64,000 nt of DNA from Thinopyrum elongatum (GCA_011799875.1 CM022298.1:496103180-496167179), one strand, 5' to 3'; shown: positions 1 through 11,093, numbered from the stretch's first letter. Translations and numbers: made by a program. Notes: generated by a model not told the origin, from the sequence alone.

Positions 1-1950
1 ACAAGAAGCCTCATGGTTCCGGTAGGGAAACGTGTCACCTTTGTGGACGAAACGATATATGTTGCCTCTTCTTAATTTCAAAATTTTTCTAGTGTCAACG
101 TAGAACAACAGGAGTATTGTGTCACTTTTTGGGATTTTTTGTGGTTCGCTAGGACATTTTTATACATTAACTGAGTTTTCTATGCATTTATGTGCATAAT
201 TCAAATTTGAACTACATGCACATGCTCCAGTGCATATAAACGGGTTCAAAAATCAAATGTGTGTCCTTGGTTGCAAGCATAGGTCCCACGCAAGAAATTG
301 GAATGAATGTCAAACACCTTTGCCACCGTCGCTCGACCGCTAACATTGAGATACATGGTTTTAAAATTCTAGTAAATCGAAAACTCGTCTGAAATTCATG
401 AAACTTGACATGATATCATGGAACGGCATCAACATGCCATGGTAAAAATATTGTCCCATTTGGGGCAGGTTTGGGTATAAGCTTCTCACAAACCAGAGCT
501 TCTCACATCAAGCCTCGTGGTTACGTTAGGGAACGTTTCACCTTTCTGGACGAAACGATATCTCTTGCCTATTCTTGATTTCAAAAAAAATGTCTGTTGT
601 CAACATAGAACAACAGAAGTGTTGTGTTAAATTTTGGAATTTTTTGGGGTTTGTTTTGACATTTTTATACATTAATTGAGTTTTCTATGCATTTATGTGC
701 ATAATTCAAATTTGAACTACAGGCAGATGCTCCAGTGCATATAAATTGGCTGAAAAATCAAATCTGTGTCCTTGGTTGCATGCTTAGGTCCCATGCAAGA
801 AATGGGAATGAATGTCAAACACCTTGCCACCGTCGCTCGGCCGCAAACATTGAGATACATGGTTTTTAAATTCTAGTAAATCCAAAACTCGTCTGAAATT
901 CATGAAATTTGGCATGCTATCATGGAGCGGCACCAACATGCCGTGGTAAATTTTTTGTCCCATTTGGGGCAGGTTTGGGTATAAGCTTCTCACAAACCAG
1001 AGCTTCTCACAACAAAGCCTGGTGCTTTCGGTAGGGAACGTGCCACCTTTGGGGACGAAACGATATCCGTTGACTCTTCTTGCTTTCAAAATTTTTCTAG
1101 TGTCAACATAGAACAACAGGAGTGTTGTGTTAAATTTTGGAATTTTTGGGGGTTTGTTTAGACATTTTTATACATTAACTGGGTTTTCCAGGCATTTTAT
1201 GTGCATAATTCAAATTTGAACTACATGCACATGCTCCAGCGCATATAAATTGGTTGAAAAATCAAATCTGTGTCCTTGGGTGCATGCTTAGGTCCCATGC
1301 AGGAAATGGATATGAATGTCAAGCACCTTGCCACCGTCGCTCGTCCGCAAACGTTGAGATACTTTGTTTTTAAATTCTAGTAAATCCAAAACTCGTCTGA
1401 AATTCATGGAACTTGCCATGCTATCATGTAGCGGCATCTACATGTTGTGGTAAATTTTTTGTCCCATTTGGGGCAGGTTTGGGTATAAGCTTCTCACAAA
1501 CCACAGCTTCTCACATCTTGATGGTTTCGGTAGGGAACATGGCACCTTTGGGGACGAAATGATATCCGTTGCCTCTTCTTGCTTTCAAAATTTTTCTAGT
1601 GTCAACATGAGTGTTGTGTCAATTTTTGGGATTTTTCGGGGTTCGCTATGACATTTTTATACATTAACTGGGTTTTCTAGGCATTTTATGTGCATAATTC
1701 AAATTTGAACTACATGCACATGCTCCAGTGCAGAAAAATGGGTTGAAAAATCAAATGTGTGTCCTTGGGTGCATGCTTAGGTCCCATGCAAGAAATGGGA
1801 ATGAATTTCAAACACCAGGGCACCGTTGATTGCCGGCAAAACATTGATATACTTTGTTTTTAAATTCTAGTAAATCCAAAACTCGTCTGAAATTCATGAA
1901 ACTTGGCATGCTATCATGGAATGGCACCCGCCATGCTGTGGTGTTTTTCG
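1..1950. repeat. Tandem array, ~500-bp unit, four copies
   Basis: Four consecutive copies start near positions 1, 505, 1010 and 1510. Each has a GGTAGGGAA-like start, a GACGAAAYGATAT block, a run around GTGCATAATTCAAATTTGAA, and a block ending in GGTTTGGGTATAAGCTTC that carries a HindIII site. Unit length is about 497-505 bp. The last copy diverges after about 1945. No long ORF is shared by the units; apparent ORFs at 784-1116 and 1808-2008 on the minus strand are chance openings in the repeat. The array continues off the left edge of the window. I do not recognise the family name. Confidence 0.9.
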
Positions 1951-2519
1951 TGTCCATTTTGAGAGAAGGCGCACTCGAATAATAGCCAACAAAGGCATTT
2001 TGAAACAAATAGCTGCCACTTTAACATCTCAAATGTTTTGTATAATTTAAATCGTGTGCGTTCTGTTAACCATCCACGTGACGCCATGCCTTACTCTTTT
2101 AATGGCTAGGAGGTGCCGTGCGGACAGGTGCTTGACTGAACGGGAGGCGTGCGAGCTGTACTCCAATGCGCAGGCTCACCGAGAAGCATGCGAGTTGTAC
2201 GTCGTGCAGGCTCAAGGGGAAGCGAGCCCTTTGACTTCCATGGCCGCCCGCCTTGCTCGCATCCTCTCCATTAATGGCACCCAAGCCGTAGTTTAATACA
2301 GACCATTCCCCTCCCGCAGACCTCCACTAATGCCATGGCGCAGAAGGATCACCTGCCACTAGTCTTCCAGTTGGGTTTAATACTGTATCTCGATCATATG
2401 AATATAAATTCTCAGTGTGACTGAATGAAAGATATGGTTTGAACGAACTTGCGTCTTTCTCTCTGAATGTACAGACTTATCAAACGATTTTCTTTAAAAA
2501 AAATCAATGGATTTTAAAT
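1951..2519. other. Unique spacer in C1 with a doubtful short ORF
   Basis: Between the two tandem arrays the only open stretch of note is 2054-2296 on the plus strand (80 codons), with a short internal repetition of an EACEL-type peptide. It has no recognisable domain and an opposite-strand ORF of similar length overlaps it. It could be a degraded piece of transposon coding sequence. The sequence from 2297 to 2519 shows nothing further. Confidence 0.35.
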
Positions 2520-2965
2520 ATAAAACACTCATCGCAAATGTTTTAGTTAGAACACCCGTATGCAAACCGACAGCTTCCCCAGGAAGCCAAGGGAAAATGT
2601 GCCGAGCAGGATTTGTGCACCTCTTGATCACAAACGTTTTAGATAGAATACCCGTATGTAAACTGACAGCTTCCCTAGTAAGCCAAGGGAAAATGTGCAG
2701 AGCAGGATTTGTGCAGCTCTTGTTCACAAACGTTTTAGATAGAACACCCGTATGCAAAGTGAGAGCTACGGTCTTCCCCAGTAAGCCAAGGGAAAATTCG
2801 TCGAGCAGGATTTGTGCATCTCTTCAACGCAAACGGTTCAGATTGAATACGGTATGCAAAGCGAGACTTTGGCGCTAAGCCAAGAGAAAATCTGGCAAGC
2901 AGGATTTGTACCTCCCTTCAACGTAAATGGTTTTTTCGGATGACCCGTGTGCAACCGCACGTACA
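2520..2965. repeat. Tandem array, ~95-bp unit, five copies
   Basis: Five degenerate copies begin near 2532, 2630, 2726, 2827 and 2921, giving periods of about 94-101 bp. Each starts with CRCAAAYGTTTTAGAT-like sequence and a CCCGTATGCAAA-like block, then AAGCCAAGGGAAAAT and GAGCAGGATTTGTGC. The CGCAAA-plus-GTT core resembles the motif repeated near the right terminus of C1. The fifth copy is the most diverged. An open frame across the array (2507-2878) reflects a period often divisible by three rather than a gene. Confidence 0.85.
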
Positions 2966-3421
2966 GACAATTTGGTAAGATTTGCATCTCTCATATTGGG
3001 TATATTCTATATTGCCATTTGTCAAACTGGAAAGATTGACATTTGTTGATCTAGTAACATTGCCATTTGTCAACCTTGTAACACTGCCATTTGTCAAAAT
3101 ATGCAGCTAAAAATCACTAGCACTATCGAATTTTTGCAACTAAAATTCAGTAATTAAGCATACATTTCATTCATAGATTAAGCAGTCGTTCTTTTATACA
3201 AACAGTTCAACTCGACTGCTGAACCGACCAAACTTTTCCCCAATTGTTGCCAACCATGTACTGAAATAGCTAGTTCAACTATATATACTAGCCAACTTTA
3301 AGTACGTTGTACAGTTCCACCACAACTATAGTCAGATGAACTGAACAAAATAGCCCCTAAATACTACTACTACGGAGGGGCTTTGTACTACTTCCGGCAG
3401 CCACTCCTCTGCCGAGCGCGC
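2966..3421. other. AT-rich spacer with a short dispersed motif
   Basis: This gap between the array and the minus-strand gene contains three copies of GCCATTTGTCAA near 3015, 3062 and 3088. The rest is AT-rich with no coding signal. It lies downstream of the minus-strand gene's stop, so its right part may be that gene's 3' untranslated region. Confidence 0.4.
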
Positions 3422-4194
3422 TCAGTAAGAGGCAGAGGAGGACGAGTCTACCGACGAGCCGGACAACTGCAATACGGTGCCTGTCGTTGCTGCACCATCA
3501 GCGACGCTCACCTCGAACGCCCTCTGCCGCTCCAGACGACCCCTCTCGAAGCGGCGGGACTCCTCATAGATCTCCTGATTCCTCGCCTCTGCGTCGGCAT
3601 GTGCTGCAGCCACGGCGGCGCTAAGGCTCTTTGCGTGCTTGACGAGGCGCTTCTCCTCCTCCTGCAGGAACTAGATGTAACGCGCAAGGTCGCCGACTCA
3701 CGTGCGGGCCTCCACCTCCGCCTCCCGCCTTCGGGCGGCGGTGGCGGAGCGGGTGATGACCCCTGTAGTCGACGGTGGGCTGGTGGCCATGGCTGCGATG
3801 ATGGGGTGGCGGCCACGACCACCACCTCCCGCCTTCGGGCCGGGGTGGCAGAGCGGGTGATGGCCACGGTTGCCGGCAGTGGGGTGGCGGCCACGACGGC
3901 CACCTCCCGCCTTCGGGCCATGGCAGCAGAGCGGGCGATGGCCCTGGCTTTCGACGGTGGTGTGGCGGCCACGGCGGCAGACGATGAGGTGGCGGCAACG
4001 ACGACCGGCAACAGCTGCCGACGGGCAGCGGCGACGGAGCGTGTGGTGGGTGTTCCGCGCACAGCCAACAGGAGGGATGCCACGCGCACTACACTACGCC
4101 CATGACTGAGCCGCCGCCGCGGTGTAGCCTCCAAACTGGAGCTGTCCTCTGATGATGGCGGAGTGGCTGAGCGACGACGACGGACCGATGCCAT
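3422..4194 (-). pseudogene. Ala/Arg-rich CACTA-associated gene with a frameshift
   Basis: The minus-strand reading frame from ATG 4194 begins MASVRRRRSATPPSSEDSSS and continues Ala/Arg/Pro-rich to a stop at 3508. A second minus frame (3613-3422) carries a distinct charged C-terminal segment (AHADAEARNQEIYEESRRF) ending in a serine tail. The two probably belonged to one protein, separated by a frameshift or a small indel around 3610-3720. Start 4194 is preferred over the upstream ATG at 4320 because a TATA box lies between them, about 80 bp upstream of 4194. The middle holds GC-rich units around the motif CCTCCCGCCTTCGGGC at 3721, 3825 and 3903. I recognise this kind of protein as transposon-associated in Triticeae, but no function can be assigned. 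Confidence 0.55.
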
Positions 4195-4275
4195 TGGCGA
4201 TTGTGGGAGAAGCAGACGAGATAAGCTATAGGGAGGGAGGAGAAAATGCGACGCAGGACTCGCCGGTCGTGAGGG

Positions 4276-4284
4276 TTTATATAG
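4276..4284 (-). promoter_or_regulatory. TATA box of the C1 minus-strand gene
   Basis: Read on the minus strand this is CTATATAAA, about 82-90 bp upstream of the ATG at 4194. That spacing fits a plant core promoter with a short 5' untranslated region. It argues against the upstream ATG at 4320, which would lie before the promoter. Confidence 0.6.
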
Positions 4285-4507
4285 CAGGCTGGTAAGCATT
4301 GGGATTTTGGGGGATTTCACCGAGTCGGGCGGGAAGCTTGCGCGGGAACGGGCTCACCACCATTTGGCCAAAAGAACGCCCCCGCGCAATGCTCATGCTT
4401 GCGCTCAAAGCCGTCTGCGATAGCGGGGTGACAAGACGTGCGAGAGGAGGACGAAAGGACACGTACACATACAGTTAATAAAAAAATGTTTGCGATTTTA
4501 TTACCTA

Positions 4508-4715
4508 CTACCCTGGCCCTGTCCTGGTTTATAAGTAGGATTTAACTAATAAAATACAAATGCATGTCACCAAAGATTATATCGTTGGATTCGTACTCGA
4601 ACATAGTTTCCAATTATATAATTTTAATAACATGCATTAACATTTTCTTGGTTAAATTTAAGGTCAAAATATGGCACATAATATAAAGGGGACTAATAGA
4701 CCAAGACGGAGGTAG
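4508..4715. mobile_element. Stowaway-type MITE inside C1
   Basis: The right end reads GACGGAGGTAG followed by TA, and the left end reads CTACCC preceded by TA. The termini are imperfect inverted repeats around a TTGGTYTATTAGT-like block, with a TA target dinucleotide on each side. The interior shares blocks such as TTCCAATTATATAATTTT and TTGGTTAAATTTA with the MITE at 30652-30887, so both are probably the same Stowaway family. The left terminus is more degraded than the right. Confidence 0.65.
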
Positions 4716-5374
4716 TAGCACACGGCCGCTCTCTACGCAACGACGCAACTGTCGGCCGGCTTGTAGATGATCATTCCCTGCGTGTTCAACTGCTCTATGC
4801 GTGTGGTTGCTCATGGTTGAGGTGCCCACAACGCACTCTGCTAGCGTCCCGCCCGACTTGGTGTTAGCAGCAATCGTAGACAGAGCAAATCACACGGCTC
4901 ATTAGCAGCAATCGTCTGTGTTATTATTGGTCTTCGCACACATTTCTGATTACGTCCTGTTTGCCGCGTATCACACACATCTTGTTCAGTTGAACTGTTT
5001 CTGTTGTCTTGGCTCATCGCAAACAGTTCATCCGAGTGAACTGTATGCCCTCCATCGCACACAACTTGATCTGGCTGACCGTTACTATTGTGTTGCCTAA
5101 TCGCACACAGTTCATCCTAGTGAACTGTATGCCGTATATCACACAAACCCTCATCTGGCTGCCCGTTTCTGTTGTTCTACCTCATCGCAAACAGTTCTTC
5201 TGGATTAACCATTTGGCATGCATCGCACACGCAACTCTAATCTGAACCGTGTTTTATGTCACCGCCATCGCAAACATTTTGCATCTTTTTTGACGGTTTT
5301 ATTACATCACCGTTTGTGATTGATCCATCGCACACAGTTTTTTCGAAGGGTCTCTGATTGGACTGTCGCATTTG
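4716..5374. repeat. Subterminal repeats of CACTA C1
   Basis: From about 4880 to 5340 the sequence repeats blocks like CATCGCAAACAGTTC, GTGAACTGTATGCC and ATCTGGCTGMCCGTT, alternately spaced about 40-90 bp apart and partly inverted (AACTG/CAGTT pairs). Such arrays flank the termini of CACTA elements and are thought to bind the transposase. The first 150 bp of the interval shows no clear repeats. Confidence 0.75.
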
Positions 5375-5393
5375 GACCATCCTGCAGTAGTGT
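5375..5393. mobile_element. Right terminal inverted repeat of CACTA C1
   Basis: The terminus ends in GCAGTAGTG, the inverse of CACTACTGC. The next bases (TAT) could be the 3-bp target duplication, but the left copy is outside the window. Copia integrase coding begins at the next base. Confidence 0.75.
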
Positions 5394-8041
5394 ATACTTC
5401 TTCAAGAGGAAGAGTGAGCCCCAACAAACCGTCGTCGACTTTGCAAATGAAGCTCAACGTCAACATGATGCAAAGATTTTGATGATCCGAAGTGACAACG
5501 GCACCGAGTTCAAGAACTACACCTTGGATGAGTTTCTTAGTGATGAGGGGATCAAGCAACAATACTCCGCACCATATACCCCTCAACAAACTGGTGTAGC
5601 GGAGAGGAAGAACCAAACGTTGATGGATGCGGCAAGGACCATGATGGCGGAATTCAAATCTCCGTACAACTTTTGGGCCGAAGCCTTCAACACCGCATGT
5701 CATGCATCCAATCGACTCTACCTCCGCAAAGGCTTGAACAAGACTCCATATGAGATCCTTACCGGAAACAAGCCCAACCTCAAGTACTTTCGGGTGTTTG
5801 GTTGTAAGTGATTCATTCTCAAGAGACGTGTTCATTTGTCGAAATTTGAACCTAGAGCTCAAGAGGGCATATTTGTTGGTTATGCTACAAAGTCTCATGC
5901 TTACCGTGTCCTCAACAAGTCCAATGGACTCATCGAGGAGACGTGTAACATGGAGTTTGATGAAAATAATGGCTCCCAAGTGGAGCAAAGTGGTCTTTTT
6001 GATGTAGGTGATTAAATTCCTCCTCAAGCCATAAGAAGAATGGGGATTGGTCAAATACTCCCCATTGAGGAAACCCTTGTGGCCTAAGGAGAATGACAAT
6101 GCTCTACTCAAGTGGAGCCATCACCGACGCTAGACCCACACGCTTCCGAAGAACAAAGTGAAGGCCCTCAACCAAGTGAACAAAATCAATGACAAATCAA
6201 CCTCATGATGATGGTGTTTCACCAAGTGATGCCCAAGACCAAGTTCATTACTCCGAGCAAGCTCAAGATCAGGAGGAGGCTCAAGATCAAGAGCAAGCTC
6301 AAGACAATGCTCAAGATGATCAAGATGATGGTCCTCAAGTGCGTATTGAGGAGCTATTGGAGCGCCGAGCTGCCAAGATATCCTCCACTCTCAAATGTCA
6401 AGATCATGTTATGGAGAATGTGCTTGGTAGCTTAAGAAAAGGGGTAACTACTCGTAAACAATTAACAAACTTTTGTGAGCATCACGCGTTTGTTTCTTGT
6501 ATTAAGCCCCAAAAGGTACATGAGGCGCTCGAGGACTCAGATTGGCTTGAAGCCATGCATGATGAACTCAATAACTTCGAGCGCAACAAAGTGTGTCAAT
6601 TGGTGCCAAGGCCAACGGAGAACCATAATGTCATTGGAACCAAATGGATCTTTAAGAACAAGCAAGATGCAAACGGTGATGTCACTCGCAACAAGGCAAG
6701 ATTGGTAGCACAAGGCTACTCCCAAGTCGAGGGTATCGACTACGGTGAAACCTTTGCTACCGTTGCTCGCCTTGAATCTATTCGCATGTTGCTTGCATAT
6801 GCCTCTCGTCATGATTTCAAATTATAACAAATGGATGTGAAAAGTGCATTTCTTAATGGTCCTCTTAATGAGTTGGTATATGTCAAGCAACCCCCGAGGT
6901 TCGACGATTCCAAGTTCCCCAATCATGTATGCAAGCTCGATAAGGCACTCTATGGCCTTAAACAAGCCCACGTGCATGGTATGAGCACCTTACCGAGTTG
7001 CTGCAAGATCGTGGGTTTGAAATTGGGAAAATTGATCCCACTATTTTCACAAGGAGGGTCAAAGGGGACTTGTTCATATGCCAACTATATGTTGATGATA
7101 TTATAATTGGTTCTCCTAACAAAGCTTTCAATGATGAGTTTTCCGCACTAATGACCGAGAAGTTTGAGATGTCTATGATGGGAGAGTTGAAGTTCTTTCT
7201 CGGGTTCGAAGTCAAGCAAAGAAGAGAAGGAACGTTCATCAACCAAGCCAAATATACCCAAGACATGCTCAAGAGATTCAAGCTAGAAGATGTCAAGCCG
7301 GCTAAGACTCCAATGCCCACCAAATGCAAGCTCGACATTGGTACCAATGTTAAAGCGATGGATCAAAAGGTATATCGCTCCATGGTTGGATCCTTGCTTT
7401 ACCTTTGTGCATCTAGACCGGATATTATGTTGAGTGTGGGAATGTGTGCAAGGTTACAAGCCGCACCTAAAGAAAGTCACTATGTGGTGGTCAAGCAAAT
7501 TTTTCGATATTTAGCTCATGCCCCAAACTTTGGCTTATGGTACCCCAAAGGAGCAAGCTTTGATCTCATGGGATATTCGGACTCGGATTGGGCGGGAGAT
7601 GTTGTGGACAGGAAGTCAACTTCCGGAGGTTGCCAACTTCTTGGTTGCTCTTTGGTGAGTTGGTCTTCGAAGAAGCAAAATTATGTGTCTCTCTCCACCA
7701 CCGAGGCAGAGTATGTAGCCGCTGCAAGTTGTTGTGCACAATTGCTATGGATGAGGCAAACTTTAAAGGATTACGGTGTCACTTGTGACAAAGTGCCTCT
7801 TCTATGTGACAATGAAAGTGCTACAAAGATCTCCTACAATCCGGTGCAACATAGCAAGACGAAACACATTGAGATTCATCATCATTTCATCCGGGATTAC
7901 ATCAAGCGTGGAGAGATTGAGATTATCTACGTCAACACTCAAGAGCAATTAGCGGATATTTTCATGAAGCCTTTGGATGAAGCAAGATTTCGCGAGTTAA
8001 GGCATGAGCTAAATATCATTGATTCGAGGAATGTGGCTTGA
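5394..8041 (+). pseudogene. pol: Copia pol remnant: integrase end, RT, RNase H
   Basis: The integrase part (5397-5811) keeps SDNGTEFKNY and the GVAERKN block that supply the second Asp and the Glu of the DDE triad, then meets a stop at 5809. A linker rich in QAQDQ-type repeats (about 6240-6345) precedes the reverse transcriptase. The RT begins with the WIFKNKQDANG block, is stopped just before [11 protein letters not shown] at 6825, shifts frame near 6965-7000, and keeps the catalytic YVDD motif. RNase H with the expected Copia order (SDSDWAGD, STTEAEYVA, ADIFMKPL) is open to the stop at 8039. The last frame (6998-8041, 347 codons) is undamaged, whereas the upstream part has at least three stops or frameshifts. 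It cannot make a functional polyprotein. Confidence 0.9.
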
Positions 8042-8094
8042 ATCTAAGCACACCCCACCGCATTCATCATGATATCTTCTTCTAGATGTAGGCA

Positions 8095-8109
8095 TGGACA
8101 TAGGGGGAG
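8095..8109 (+). other. Polypurine tract of R1
   Basis: The purine-rich run ATAGGGGGAG lies directly before the LTR start TGTTGTTCTC at 8110. It would prime plus-strand DNA synthesis. Its position ~55 bp after the pol stop is normal for Copia elements. Confidence 0.7.
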
Positions 8110-8719
8110 TGTTGTTCTCTCAATGAGCTCTCCCTCCCCCCATTATGTATAAATTGATCAAGTCTTTCACATTAGCCATTTTTTATGGTACTTGTGCTTC
8201 AAAGATGAGTTTTGGTCATGGGCCTAATGTTAAAATCTTCGCAGTGCCATACCAATTGACTCAAACATAGGTGACTTTGGTCACCACCCTCTCCTTGAGA
8301 GGGTTGTCTCTGTTTGGTTTGAGTTGTGCTTTTACGTTTAGGCTTCCGGATGTTGGACTACTCCATGTGTGCTCTCGTGTTTAGTTGCTTTTGACCTTGG
8401 AGTATTCCTGTCCATTTGCTGTGTTTTCTTGTCTCCAACCCAAGCCTTCCCTTCCTCAAACCTCTTCAAATTGCATAAGCCTCCTCCTCCAAACTTGTCC
8501 CTAGTAGTTTTTCTAGTAGCAAGCGGTACTACCGCTGACAGGAACGGTACTACCACTCTAGAGGTACTACCACTCAGGTCTACGATACTGCCGCTGAGTG
8601 CAGTGTTGCTGGCCTCCTGCCGTAACACTGGGTGGTACTATCGCTGGGTCGGACCGGTACTACCGCTGCCTCCTGCGGTACTATCGCTTCGACGAATCGC
8701 GAGGGGGTTAAGTGGTGGG
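8110..8719 (+). repeat. 3' LTR of R1, first part
   Basis: The LTR starts TGTTGTTCTC after the polypurine tract. From 8525 to 8700 it holds repeated variants of GGTACTACCGCT (at least seven), which are also found at 16140-16303 on the other side of R2. It is interrupted after 8719 by R2; the 5 bp GTGGG at 8715-8719 are the left target duplication. ORFs at 8338-8722 fall inside the LTR and are not genes. Confidence 0.75.
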
Positions 8720-10284
8720 TGATACGTCTCCAACGTATCTATAATTTTTTATTGTTCAATGCTATTATATTATCTGTTTTGGATGTTTTATATGCATTAA
8801 TATGCTATTTTATATTATTTTTGGGACTAACTTATTAACCTAGTGCCCAGTGCCAATTTATGTTTTTTCCTTGTGTTTGACTTCTACAGAAAAGGAATAT
8901 CAAACAGAGTCCAAACAGAATAAAACTTTACGGTGATTTCTCTTGAACAAGAAGAAACCCACGAGACTCGGAGAGGAGGCCAGAAGCCCTACGAGGAGGC
9001 CACAAGCTATAGGGGCGCGCCCCCGGGGCTTGTGGGCCCCTGGAGACCTTCCAACCCTAATTCAACCACTATATATTCTCAAATATTCCCCCTATACCAG
9101 AGGGCACACCAAAGATACTTTTCTGCCACCACAAGCCTCTGTTCCCGTGAGATCCCATCTTGGGGCCTTTTCTGGCACTCCGCCAGAGGGGGATTCGATC
9201 ACGGATGACCTCTACACCAACCTTGCTACCCTTCCGATGATGTGTGAGTAGTTTACCACAGATCTACGAGTCCATAGCTAGTAGCTAGATGGCTTCTTCT
9301 CTCTCTTTGATCTTCAATACAATGTTCTCCTCGATGTTCTTGGAGATCTATTCGATGTAATCTTCTTTTTCGGTGCGTTTGTTGAGATCCGATGAATTGT
9401 GGATTTATGATCAGATTATCTATGAATATTATTTGACTCTTCTCTGAACTCTTTTATGCATGATTGAGATAGCTTTGTCTTTCTCTCTGATCTATCGATT
9501 TGGTTTAGCCAACTAGATTGGTTTTTCTTGCAATGGGAGAGGTGCTTTGTGATGGGTTCAATCTTGTGGTGTCCTCACCCAGTGACAGAAGGGGTAGTGA
9601 GGCACATATTGTATTGTTGCCATTAAGGATAAAAAGATGGGGTTTATATCATATTGCTTGAGTTTACCCCTCTACATCATGTCATCTTGCTTAAGGCGTT
9701 ATTCCGTTCTTGTTAACTTAATTCACTAGATGCATGCTGGATAGCGGTCGAGTATGGAGTAATAGTAGTAGATGCAGGCAGGAGTCGGTCTACTTGTCAC
9801 GGACGTGATGCCTATATTCATGATCATTGCCTTAGATGTCTGCATAATTATGTGCTTTTCTATCAATTGCTCAACAGTAATTTGTTTACCCACCATATGT
9901 TTTCTTCAAGAGAGAAGCCTCTAGTGAAACCTATGGCCCCCGAGTCTATTTTCCATCATATATTTTCAGATCTATAAACCAAAAAACCCAAAAATACCTT
10001 GCTGCAATTTATTTATATTTACTTTACTTTGCTCTTTTATTTATCTTTTAAACCTATCTCTATTAGATCTCACTCTTATTCGTGACCGTGAAGGGATTGA
10101 CAACCCTTTTTCGCATTGTGTGCAAGTGTTTGTTAGTTTGTGCAGGTGCATATATTGGGGACTTGCTTGTGCCTCCTACTGGATTGATACCTTGGTTCTT
10201 AACTGAGGGAAATACTTATCTCTACTTTGCTGCACCATCCTTTCCTCTTCAAGGGAAAAATCAACGCAAGCTCAAGAAGTAGCA
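8720..10284 (+). repeat. 5' LTR of R2
   Basis: This 1565-bp LTR matches 14233-15795 throughout, with mostly transition differences (by eye roughly 6-7% in the first 330 bp). Matching ORFs in both LTRs (8933-9251 and 14445-14792) are the same LTR sequence and are not separate genes. Confidence 0.9.
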
Positions 10285-10295
10285 GGAAGAATTTC

Positions 10296-10313
10296 TGGCG
10301 CCATTGCCGGGGA
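10296..10313 (+). other. Primer-binding site of R2
   Basis: TGGCGCCATTGCCGGGGA lies 11 bp after the 5' LTR. It differs by one base from the complement of the 3' end of plant tRNA-Asp as I remember it, a primer often used by Triticeae Gypsy elements. Confidence 0.75.
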
Positions 10314-10526
10314 GGTTCTACCTCAAGCCTACCAAGTACCTATAATAAATTCTCACCTCTTGCACTTACATTATTTGCCATTTACCTCTCATTTTCCTCT
10401 CCCCCACTTCTAAAACATTTTTAGAAAAACACAAAAATATTTGCATTTTTATTCGCCTTCTTTCCGTTCATCTTTTTGTTTGCCCTTATGTCTTACTTGG
10501 GTTGTTTGCTTGTTCGCTTGGTATAA

Positions 10527-11093
10527 TTGCATATTCATTCCAAATCAGAAAGAAAAAAAAATTTATGGATCCTCATCCACTTGCTAATCTTTAAAAGATC
10601 CAATTATGATGAACCAATTGCTAGTGAGTTGAGTGCACTAGATTATCTTTATGAAGTTTTGCTTGAAACTCGTGAATCTAAAAATTGTGATGAAGTGTTA
10701 AAAGAAGAAATTTATGAAGTGATTCACGATAGCTCCTTGAAAGAAAAGCATGATTGCAATGATGTTATAAATTCTATTAATGTCAATTGTGCTAATAATA
10801 TGCAAAACCCCAAGCTTGGGGATGCTAATTTTGCTATGTCTGCTACTTATTGCAATGATCATGATTGGGGTGATAATGCTTCTTATGATCTTGAAAATTT
10901 ATTTAAGCCTCATGATGAATATGATATTGATAATAATGTTTGCAATAATATTGAAAGTGGGTTTGGAAGAGTGTCAACTTTAGGAAATAATGATCCCACT
11001 ACTTTGGAGTTTGATCAATCTTATGAAATTTTTGATAAAAGTGGGTTTGGAGAAGTAATTACTTTATTCTATGTTAATCCCAATATTTTGTAA
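10527..11093 (+). CDS. Asn/Asp-rich ORF in R2, unknown function
   Basis: This 188-codon ORF sits about 210 bp after the PBS, where gag would start. It is acidic and rich in Asn and Asp, with no zinc knuckle, protease or RT motif. A short peptide pair (ESGFG...STL and KSGFGEVITL) is repeated near the C-terminus. A competing upstream ATG at 10565 opens a frame that stops after nine codons, so the original start may have been lost. It may be a remnant of a capsid gene or only a long AT-rich opening. I do not recognise a family. Confidence 0.4.
   Translation: MHIHSKSERKKNLWILIHLLIFKRSNYDEPIASELSALDYLYEVLLETRESKNCDEVLKEEIYEVIHDSSLKEKHDCNDVINSINVNCANNMQNPKLGDANFAMSATYCNDHDWGDNASYDLENLFKPHDEYDIDNNVCNNIESGFGRVSTLGNNDPTTLEFDQSYEIFDKSGFGEVITLFYVNPNIL

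Larger units (their letters stand above)
1..5393. mobile_element. CACTA DNA transposon C1, right-hand part
   Basis: The right end is read at 5375-5393, where the sequence finishes in CCTGCAGTAGTG, the reverse complement of a CACTA-type terminus (CACTACTGCAGG). Immediately after it the sequence switches to Copia integrase coding. The ~500 bp before the terminus is filled with short direct and inverted copies of motifs such as CGCAAACAGTTC, typical of CACTA subterminal regions. No matching left terminus is seen, so the element starts before this window. That everything from 1 to 5393 belongs to one element is inferred from continuity and from the similar CGCAAA-type repeats at 2520-2965. Confidence 0.7.
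5394..8719 (+). mobile_element. Copia retrotransposon R1, 3' part (SIRE/Maximus-like)
   Basis: This is the 3' part of a plus-strand Copia element: end of integrase, reverse transcriptase, RNase H, polypurine tract and the start of the 3' LTR. The 5' half is missing because CACTA C1 interrupts the integrase domain at 5393/5394; the remainder presumably lies before C1, outside the window. The LTR is interrupted at 8719 by R2 and resumes at 15796. Assignment to the SIRE/Maximus group rests on memory of the LTR's repeated GGTACTACCGCT motif and the long linker before the reverse transcriptase. Confidence 0.8.

Noticed and set aside
784..2008. Minus-strand ORFs in the 500-bp array sharing a similar C-terminal peptide
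   Set aside because: They fall at equivalent positions in tandem repeat copies and are open only in some copies, so they are repeat by-products.
8933..9251. ORF pair with a twin at 14445-14792
   Set aside because: Both lie at the same place in the two LTRs of R2; the similarity is LTR identity, not a gene pair.
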